From: Actinomucor elegans
Taxonomy: Eukaryota > Mucoromycota > Mucoromycetes > Mucorales > Mucoraceae
Length of the DNA: 64,000 nt
Direction of reading: 5' to 3'
NCBI GenBank assembly: GCA_026027325.1
Contig: JAMSLZ010000019.1
Coordinates: 434,001-498,000, forward strand
Shown: one piece after another, positions 56,915 to 64,000 of the stretch
How the letters are laid out: each line of letters opens with the position of its first letter
Position numbering within the stretch: the first letter of the stretch is position 1
Program-made: the position numbers and the translations under genes
The notes under the pieces: generated by a model
What the model saw: only the letters and a program-made list of their open reading frames with translations
Told to the model about the DNA's origin: nothing
The model's database searches: none

Positions 56915-58318
56915 TTAAAGGTTATCTAACCCAGCATGATATTCATCAATTATTTCTCTATCATTAAATGCGTCTTCCCATATCCAACTATTGTAGCTAT
57001 CATCATAATTTTTCCATTTAATAAAATATTTTGTTCTTTTTTTATATTTTCTATGATTTAATATTTTTTCTATTTCATATGAATCATTTTCTATGTATTC
57101 TATATTTTCGTCAATTATCATTTCACTTTTATTTAGCATATCATTAATAAATGAGTTTTGTTTATTTCTCATATTAATGACTCTACAATATTCAAAAGTT
57201 TCAGTAAATGCATCTTCATTATGATTTTTGTTACTTGGATAATTAAATTTATCTTGTATCCATAATCCATAATAATCTTTAATTGGAATATTTTGAAGCT
57301 CAACAAATTTTTGGATGTTACTTAATAATAATGCCATTTTTAACTGTAAATTATATATTCTTATATTATCAATTTTAAGAACTTTATTACTATTATCAAA
57401 TCTTTGGAATTTATCACCTAATCGTCCAAATTTATTTTCAATGATGCTTCTAAAACTTCCAAAAGTATTATTGAATTCAATTTCATTATCACTTAACTTA
57501 ATTCCTTTTTTTTTTCTAAATGGAAATATAAAATTATCGTTATTGATTTTATCATTTCCATATTTACTACAATTCTCTAAGAAGTCTTCTATAAATAAAT
57601 TATAACCTCCATCAACTGCTATACAATCATTTTCATTTAATTTATTTTCTAGTTTCATTGCTAAAAACATTTTACCATCATTATATTTTTTACATGGTAA
57701 ACTATCTGATACATAAATAGCTATTTCATTAACATCAATTATTACTTGGGTTCTAAATCCTGATTTTTTAAATTTATATGAATACATATCTTTACTTTTA
57801 ATTTTCAAATCTGTATAGTTAACTCTACTATCATGTCCATCCAAAAGTAAAGTAACATGCTTAAAATGCTCAGGATTAAGTCTATTAGCATAATATATTC
57901 TTAATAAAATTGTGCTAAACATATTTTCTAATAGTTTATTACATGTTTTATGTAGCTCATTTAAGTTTACATCCCAGAAACTTTTATATATTTCATGAAA
58001 TGATGAATAGGGTATGTAATCATTCATTTCTCTTATGCTTTTACCTGTAATTAAGTGATATATTATTAGTAATCCTTTTTCAATATCTCTATATGGAGTT
58101 TTATATTTATAATTTACAAATATATTATTTAAAAAGAAAAATATAGGTATTATGCCTAATTTGTTTTGTAATTCAACCTTAATTTCTTCAATATTTTTTA
58201 CATCTTTTAGTTCTGTTCTATGTTTATACTCATCTTCTTTTATTTTCCATTCCTCATCTAAAAAATTCCAGTAACTATGTTTTATTTTATTTAATTCTTC
58301 GTATATAAGTTTATCCAT
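56915..58318 (-). CDS. DDE transposase with C-terminal chromodomain, copy 2
   Basis: 467 aa, identical by eye to 22039-23442: LLLDGHD, CIAVDGGYN, SIIENKFGRL, then the chromodomain with Y414, W435 and Y438. Intact, so both D copies could supply transposase. Confidence 0.85.
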   Translation of the reverse strand: MDKLIYEELNKIKHSYWNFLDEEWKIKEDEYKHRTELKDVKNIEEIKVELQNKLGIIPIFFFLNNIFVNYKYKTPYRDIEKGLLIIYHLITGKSIREMNDYIPYSSFHEIYKSFWDVNLNELHKTCNKLLENMFSTILLRIYYANRLNPEHFKHVTLLLDGHDSRVNYTDLKIKSKDMYSYKFKKSGFRTQVIIDVNEIAIYVSDSLPCKKYNDGKMFLAMKLENKLNENDCIAVDGGYNLFIEDFLENCSKYGNDKINNDNFIFPFRKKKGIKLSDNEIEFNNTFGSFRSIIENKFGRLGDKFQRFDNSNKVLKIDNIRIYNLQLKMALLLSNIQKFVELQNIPIKDYYGLWIQDKFNYPSNKNHNEDAFTETFEYCRVINMRNKQNSFINDMLNKSEMIIDENIEYIENDSYEIEKILNHRKYKKRTKYFIKWKNYDDSYNSWIWEDAFNDREIIDEYHAGLDNL

Positions 58319-58933
58319 TTTATGTTTTTTATATATGTTTTTTTCAATTTTTATTTCATTTTAGCATTTAATGATAGAGAAATAATTGATGAATATCATG
58401 CTGGGTTAGATAACCTTTAAACTTAAGGGATACGTATCATGATGTCACATGACTTAAAAAATAAAAAAGATTTTGTAATTTTTTTTTGTTTTATATATAT
58501 ATATATGATTATAAATTTTACGAATATTTTTAAAGATACATAGGTATATGAATAGCATGTATATTTTCCTTATAATAATAACAGTCAAATTTACTGTAAT
58601 ACTTATTAAGGAGAACATGTTTGTGCATTTAAGCATAAAAATTTAACAATTTACATAGATTTCATGAATTATATAAATGTTAGGGTTAATTTTAAAATCA
58701 CGTGATTGTTAAAATGCCCCTAAATTTATGAATTTCATTTTTTTCAGCTTTTTTTTAGAATACCAAGACATTTTTAGAAATCACATGATATGATAGCTAT
58801 AAAACATACTAATTCATTTTACTATCATTATATGTTTAATGGATAGGGATGTATTATATTAAGAGTCTCGTATTTTATTATTAATTAAATAAAAGGATTC
58901 AAAAAATTATTTATATTAAAATATATATTGACT

Positions 58934-59518
58934 TTATTTAATATTTAATTTATTAAATATATTAATAGCATCATCATAATTTATATCCTCATCTTTTATC
59001 TCGTTATTTATTTTAATAAAACCTGTTTTAATTGTAAAATTTATATATATCTTACCATTACTAATATTTATAGATGGTGAAAATAATGATGGATAAATAG
59101 AAAAACATTTATTTTTAATATCATCAATACTTAAATTTTGATTATTTTCTATATTTTTAAATTTGGATATATTAGTTAATACCAAATACATAATTTTTGT
59201 ATTTTCTTTTGAATTCGATTCTATTAAAGGATTTAATAATTCTACATTCATAATTTTATTTCTTCTACAATACATATTTATTTCATTTATTAAAACATTT
59301 ATAAAACTTTCAAAATCAATATGTTCATTACTAGTAATGTCTAAATCTATCTTTATTTTATATGGTTTTTTTTCAATCCATAATTGACTATCTTCAAATG
59401 CAATCTTTGTATCAATTATGAAATTATGACCATTATACAATACATTGTATTTGTCATCCTTAAATTTCTCTATTAAAAAAGCATTTTTATCATATTCTGT
59501 TAATGTTATTACAGGCAT
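58934..59518 (-). CDS. Unrecognised 194-aa protein of element D, copy 2
   Basis: Identical by eye to 24059-24643. Lies between the 202-bp inverted repeats of module two. Confidence 0.6.
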   Translation of the reverse strand: MPVITLTEYDKNAFLIEKFKDDKYNVLYNGHNFIIDTKIAFEDSQLWIEKKPYKIKIDLDITSNEHIDFESFINVLINEINMYCRRNKIMNVELLNPLIESNSKENTKIMYLVLTNISKFKNIENNQNLSIDDIKNKCFSIYPSLFSPSINISNGKIYINFTIKTGFIKINNEIKDEDINYDDAINIFNKLNIK

Positions 59519-60805
59519 ATTTATTTTAATGTATGTTTTTCAATTTATGTTAAATAAATTAAAATTGGAAATATAAGAGTAATCTAGTTTTTATACATAT
59601 ATTAATTGGATGACATTGTTGTTATATAGTATGTTTTATAGCTATCATATCATGTGATTTCTAAAAATGTCTTGGTATTCTAAAAAAAAGCTGAAAAAAA
59701 TGAAATTCATAAATTTAGGGGCATTTTAACAATCACGTGATTTTAAAATTAACCCTAACATTTATATAATTCATGAAATCTATGTAAATTGTTAAATTTT
59801 TATGCTTAAATGCACAAACATGTTCTCCATTGATTGTGTCTGATATAGTGTTGGTAAGTCTGTAGCAATAGCGAGTTTCATTCAAGAATCTAATCATTAC
59901 TTTAGGAAAAGATGATTAAAATATACTATTATACAAGCTCGTGGGCCATTCTTCTAAAGGTTAGTTCAAATATAGTCTTGAAATATTGTTTCATCAACGA
60001 TAACTGACATTATTTATACAGTTATTTGCTTAATTCATTTACCTGTTACTTGCCAGTGGGACATAAATTATTTTATACTTGTATGACAATAAGGTAAGTT
60101 AAATACTGTTCGTGTGTGATAGAAAGCTGGTTATTGTACATTCAGCTATTGAAGGCTAGTGTGTATTAGAGTAATATCTGTTGAAGTTATATATTATATA
60201 AATAAAAAAAATAGCAATTAAATTATTATCTGAATAACCAAAATGACTATAATATTATTAGTAGTGTATTGTGAATATATGATAGAAAACTAATAATAAT
60301 ATTGATTATAAATCATCAATATGGAGGGATTAATCCATACTATTATTGACTGGAAACCACTACTATTATACAATTTACCCATAATAATATTGAAGGAAAA
60401 CCCCTAATACTATAGTATTTACCCATAATATTATCGAATAAGAGTCACTAATATTATCAACCGCCGAAAAAACACTGCCTAGAAATTGACAATAATTATT
60501 AGCAGAACTATAGTCGATTTTACCCCTAATATTATCAACTTTTGGGCAAAAAACCGACAATATTTTCGCCATAGTGGTCTTGCTCGAGGTCTCAAATACA
60601 TCCGTTCACATGTACGAGGTTCGATAGCACATGATTTTGTGCTTCAAGGTTTCTTGACTCTTGAACAGGTGAAGGTACTTTTGGCTGGTGGTTCCCTGGA
60701 GGATGTCCCCAACGAAGATGACGCTATGTCAGAAGGTGATGACATTGCTTCTTCTCTTGGATCTATGCCCTTAACTGGTGGTGGTGAACCAGTTAACATT
60801 GAATA

Positions 60806-61091
60806 ATGAGTGAGTCACTGGATGACCGCTCTTATGAAACCCATTCCGCTCCTTTTACTCCTTGCGCCAACTCTCTCTCCTTAACCATATGGAACGCTAA
60901 TGGTATGGCTCGTCAAGCCATTTCTACAGTTACCGATTACCTCTATGACTCTTCACTCATTTTTATTACCGAAACCTGGCTTCTCCCTCCTTTACGATTC
61001 CCTACCAGCTGGCAACAATTCCATACTTATGGTGAAAAAGTCGCTGGTTCTTATAGAGGTAAGATGGGTATTACATGACCAACGATATGCC
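60806..61091 (+). pseudogene. LINE-2 ORF2 remnant (endonuclease start)
   Basis: Starts MSESLDDRSYETHSAPF and runs through the uninterrupted TE-B target site (WLLPPLRFPTSWQQF) to GKMGIT, then meets the deletion junction and a stop at 61076-61078. Only the N-terminal part of the endonuclease is left. Confidence 0.8.
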
Positions 61092-61515
61092 TGTTGTAAA
61101 CATGACTTGTTCAGTGTCCGTCACCAATCAGGTCAATGTTCGACAATGCTTATACTCAGCTTGTGCTTTGACAGCTTTGTAACGTCGGTTAAGAGATATA
61201 TATGGAAATCAATGCTTAGTGCAACTAACCTTCATAAACTATCTATCACCGAATATAAAGTCGTACTAGAATGGGTTACTATAAATCCTTGTTAACTCCA
61301 TGAGCGCAGTCTTTGACTAACTCAATCGTCTATAATATCAAGTTAAATCCGAACTTCAATTTTGTATAAATAGCTCATCATTTTAATGCTTTAATAAATC
61401 AATTCGTTTTATCAGTCTGGTTATTTCTACAGTCTTTATTATATTCGATATAACATAAATGAACAGTTGATTCCTTACTATTATGTCGATGCAAAATAGT
61501 AGGTGGAATACAACA
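61092..61515 (-). repeat. Solo LTR related to TE-B, inverted
   Basis: 424 bp starting TGTTG and ending CAACA. On the minus strand the first about 62 bp match the TE-B LTR start (TGTTGTATTCCACCTACTAT..); the rest does not. The flanks (ATGCC and GTGGC) do not match, so it is not a simple solo LTR. It is either a recombined LTR or one edge of a deletion. Confidence 0.6.
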
Positions 61516-62124
61516 GTGGCATTCTTACGTCCTTCGAATTTACAGCGAATCCCTCTCAACTCTATTAGTATCAATCCATCATCCGGTATTCTCTCGTTTG
61601 TAGTTGTGGCTCCCAAGGAACGTAGACAACAGGTCCGAATCGTCAAACCTTTTACTGTTCATCCGCACCCGAATAAGCGAATTTGTCCAGTTCATTATTT
61701 GCAGAGCATTCTATCACACTCGTCCTACCATCAGCGTGATGGTAACTATCTTTTCATCAAGCAGTACCAACCTTCCGAACCGGTTCGTCCATCTACTATA
61801 AGCTCCTGGCTCCGCCGTTTAATTAAGCTTAGTACCAATGAACCTCGTGTCTCCGTCCGTTCTCACAAACTTGGTTCGTCTCAAGCTCTTCGTCAAGGTA
61901 TTTCGGTTGAGGATATTGTCACTCTGGGTAATTGGAGGTCCAGCGAAACCTTCCATAATCACCATAGAAGGGAACGCATGTCCATGGTCGACTTTACAAC
62001 AGCCGTTCTTAACACAGCAAGCGCCACGGTACAAATCACTAACATCCCAGAGTTTGACACTGAAGAAGACAATGATGATGCACAAGAAGTACTTCCGGAT
62101 GTCTCTGCGGTAAAAATTAAATAA
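61516..62124 (+). pseudogene. Tyrosine recombinase (DIRS-like) C-terminal part
   Basis: About 200 codons, cut at the 5' side by the solo LTR. FLRPSNLQRI holds the first catalytic Arg. RSHKLGSSQALRQGISVEDIVTLGNWRSSETFHNHHRRE is the HxxR..W..Y region. Two catalytic positions are altered: the Arg of HxxR is Gly and the nucleophile Tyr position reads His. DIRS-type tyrosine recombinases integrate circular intermediates. This copy is truncated and probably inactive. Confidence 0.65.
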
Positions 62125-62412
62125 AAGCGAGTGAATCAGTTAGAACCGTTTTATGGGGTTTTATTGATTCAAAGTGAGTTAAGTTTTTTCTATCTAGCTT
62201 GTATCTCTTGTATTTATACTTCAAAGGAAATGGTCTCTTAGTAACAATCAAAGGTCTTTTTAATCTATGTTCATTCTTCATTAATTGTATTTTCAGCGGT
62301 GATTCAAAACTCCCTCTTTTGATGGATAGTTATTAAATGAATGCCGTCTTTTTAATATACTGTATGCGAAAAGAGGGTTTCAATGTTTTCCAATTTTGAA
62401 TATTTCATCATA
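62125..62412. other. Intergenic
   Basis: About 290 bp of A+T-rich DNA between two mobile remnants. Nothing recognised. Confidence 0.4.
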
Positions 62413-62414
62413 TA

Positions 62415-64000
62415 CAGTGGGTGGAAAAATGGTTCGGGTGTTTTCCAAAATTTTACAAAAAAAGGAATATACAGGGAACTACGAATCCTATCAACGCCAA
62501 ACTAGCTTTATTAGAAAGCACAAACTATTATTAATATATTTTCTTAATTTTGTACTGATTGGATAACTGAGTTTGTATATATCAGAGAGTAAAAATATAA
62601 GGTACACCCGAACCATTTTTCAGGGTCAAGCTTAGAAATCGAAACTTCTAGAAATCTCAGGATAAAAAGGCCCCAATGGATTACTAATTAATATTTGTGA
62701 TTAATAATCACTATGTTGCGTCTCAAATTTAAAAAAAAGTATAAAAAGAAGCGTTTTTGCTGAGAGATAAGCTCACCAATTTTCAATTTTTTCATTTTTC
62801 AACTATGACACGCTGCATTCCCAAAGATACTCAAAACAACATCAAAAACTTGTTGGAATCTGGCTATTCTTACTCCCAAATCATGAAGCGTATCCCTGGA
62901 GTCAAAAAAACTACGATCAATAGTTATAAACGCAAGTGGTTTCCAGATATGAAGCCATTGCCATCTGGTCGTCATGCCATTGTAAATGCTACAAGTCGCA
63001 ATTACATTCGCAGGAAGTTTATACTTGGAACTTTTAAAACTTTCAAGGATGTAGAAAGGCATCTTGATGATCTGGGAATGAAAATAAGCTACTCTGGATA
63101 CTTGAAGTTGCTCAGATCGATGCATTTCCAAGCCGAGATTAAAAAAAAAACCTTTCCTTAGCAAAAAGCACATGGTTCGAAGGTTAAACTGGGCCAAAGC
63201 CCATAGAAGTTGGACTAGCGATGACTGGAGGCGAATGGTTTTCTCCGACGAGACCAAGATCAATGTTTGGGGCTCCGACAGCTGCAAGTATTTCTGGAGA
63301 AGACCTGATGATAAGCTCCAGTTCCATCATTTGGATCTTACTGTGAAGCATGGTGGTGGAAGCTTAATGATGTGAGGATGCATCACTTACGATGGTCCTG
63401 GATATGCCTGCCAGATATTTGATGGTACTATGAAGAAGGAGGACTACATCCATATCCTAGAGACAATTTTAAAGGATGCCATGGAGTGGTATGGATATGA
63501 CCCAAAGAAGTCTACTTCCCCAACAAAACAAGGACCCAAAGCATACTGCCAAGGCTACAAAGCATCAATGGTTCAAGGACCGGTGGTTTTAACCTTGATT
63601 GGACATATAGTCGGCCACCCCAAAGCCCTAATTTAAACCCAATCGAGCATGTTTTGCATCACCTAAAGCTCAAACTTAGCGCTTGTCCGGATAGGGCCAA
63701 AGGAGTCCATAATTTGTGGGAAAGAGTTAAAAAAGAATGGGATACTTTTACAAAAGAGGATTGCCGAAATTATATTTATAGTATGCCAAAAAGAATCGAA
63801 GCAGTTATTAAAGCAAAATGTGGATATACTAAGTACTAGCTATGATTAGCATCGACCCTGAAAAATGGTTCGGGTGCATACTATTTTTTTAATCTCAATT
63901 TAAATAAACCTCCGCTAATATAGGGCTATCATATTCCGACATACAATTGATATTGACTTCAGCTTTCTAACAAAGTTAGTTTTACATTGATCAGATTAGT
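62415..64000 (+). mobile_element. Tc1/mariner element with long inverted repeats, runs off window
   Basis: Left end TA then CAGTGGGTGGAAAAATGGTT at 62413. The first 213 bp (62415-62627) end in CACCCGAACC..CAGGGTC and are inverted at 63854-64000, where only the inner part of the right repeat is in the window (shared GCTTTCTAA and GTTTTACATTGAT-like blocks, diverged). The TIR therefore has an internal sub-repeat (GAAAAATGGTTCGGGTG twice). A transposase pseudogene lies between. Confidence 0.78.
62805..63838 (+). pseudogene. Tc1/mariner transposase, broken
   Basis: From the Met at 62805 (MTRCIPKDTQNNIKNLLESG) a helix-turn-helix (YSQIMKRIPGVKKTTINSYKR) precedes the DDE domain: VFSDETKINVWGSDS, a QDNDPKHTAK-like segment near 63520-63550 and PNLNPIEHVLHHLKL near 63625-63670. 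These are hallmarks of Tc1-type DD34E transposases. It is broken by a frameshift after about 63160, a TGA at 63373-63375 where Trp is usual (MVWGC), and another frameshift around 63520-63640. Confidence 0.8.

Larger units (their letters stand above)
56765..59828 (-). mobile_element. D copy 2: composite PIF/Harbinger-like element
   Basis: 3,064 bp, flanked by the 3-bp repeat ATT (56762-56764, 59829-59831). CACTA copy 1 near 37405-37420 shows the uninterrupted sequence. Same two palindromic modules and TTA..TAA spacer as copy 1, with a single-base deletion in a T run of the right 207-bp repeat. Confidence 0.88.
50110..60576 (-). mobile_element. CACTA element, copy 2 (in LINE-2 ORF1), carrying D copy 2
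   Basis: Ends CACTATGGCG..CGCCATAGTG, flanked by the 3-bp repeat GTC (50107-50109, 60577-60579). LINE-1 at 28310-28320 gives the empty site. About 7.4 kb without the nested D element, near-identical to copy 1. A GTC-type 3-bp duplication is canonical for CACTA elements. Confidence 0.92.
49161..60806 (+). pseudogene. LINE-2 ORF1, split by CACTA copy 2
   Basis: Segments 49161-50109 and 60580-60806 join to the same 391-codon ORF1 as LINE-1 (differences are a few substitutions). The insertion lies after LQQARP/R with a GTC target repeat. The overlap TAATG with ORF2 is retained at 60804-60808. Confidence 0.8.
48798..61091 (+). mobile_element. LINE-2: second non-LTR copy, interrupted and internally deleted
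   Basis: Near-identical to LINE-1. It has the 5' leader, ORF1 (split by CACTA copy 2) and the first 90 codons of ORF2. Most of ORF2 is deleted: the sequence jumps from GGTATTACAT near 61076 to GACCAACGATATGCC, which in LINE-1 lies about 48341-48356. The 3' end is lost at 61091, where an LTR begins. It supplies the empty sites for TE-A, TE-B and (in ORF1) shows the CACTA site. Confidence 0.82.

Noticed and set aside
61483..61515. Recombinase start at 61483
   Set aside because: These codons lie inside the inverted LTR; the recombinase sequence begins only at 61516.

Overview
The window looks like one contig of an early-diverging filamentous fungus, most likely Mucoromycota (Mucorales-like). 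Signs are protein genes split by many short GT-AG introns (about 45-70 nt), close matches to fungal housekeeping families (Pbs2-type MAPKK, Ypt6/Rab6, PP6/Sit4, Pby1-type SurE, a CHFR-like RING protein), A+T-rich intergenic DNA and a dense load of several transposon classes. The genus cannot be fixed from the sequence.

Layout. (1) 1-10.9 kb is ordinary gene-rich DNA: a PI-PLC-X-like phosphodiesterase (5' end outside the window), a CHFR-like RING protein, a coiled-coil protein, a MAP kinase kinase, a Rab6-type GTPase, a SurE-family phosphatase and a PP6-type phosphatase. (2) 11.2-15.6 kb is a graveyard: a decayed non-LTR retrotransposon, a retrotransposon LTR fragment and a foldback MITE. (3) A tRNA-Ala(UGC) gene at 15668-15740 marks the edge of (4) a 45-kb nested transposon cluster (15.7-61.1 kb). 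(5) 61.1-64.0 kb holds a recombined solo LTR, a decayed tyrosine-recombinase element and a broken Tc1/mariner element that runs off the window.

The cluster can be unpeeled because most insertions are duplicated or have an intact empty site elsewhere in the window. Two LINE copies (LINE-1 15741-48782, LINE-2 48798-61091) lie head to tail. A 15-bp repeat identical to the first 15 nt of the tRNA-Ala gene precedes each, so both appear to have been inserted at the 5' end of that tRNA gene. LINE-1 is interrupted by a Ty3-like LTR element (TE-A, 15756-27007), a second chromodomain Ty3-like element (TE-B, 28719-42599) and a PIF/Harbinger-like element (E, 44700-47138). TE-A carries a Merlin-type transposon (about 16.5-18.5 kb) and a composite element D (21889-24953). 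TE-B carries a CACTA element (30788-38161). LINE-2 carries a second CACTA copy (50110-60576), which itself carries a second D copy (56765-59828). LTR pairs and element copies are nearly identical, so the activity is recent.

The most unusual content is the D/E group: DDE (PIF/Harbinger, IS5-like) DNA transposases with a chromodomain at the C-terminus. Element D is two adjacent palindromic modules (207-bp and 202-bp inverted repeats), one with the chromodomain transposase and one with an unrecognised 194-aa protein. They move together, as 3-bp target duplications at two independent sites show. Element E has its transposase between two 402-bp direct repeats, each with its own inverted ends. TE-B integrase also ends in a chromodomain, so three unrelated or distantly related element types here carry this histone-reading module.
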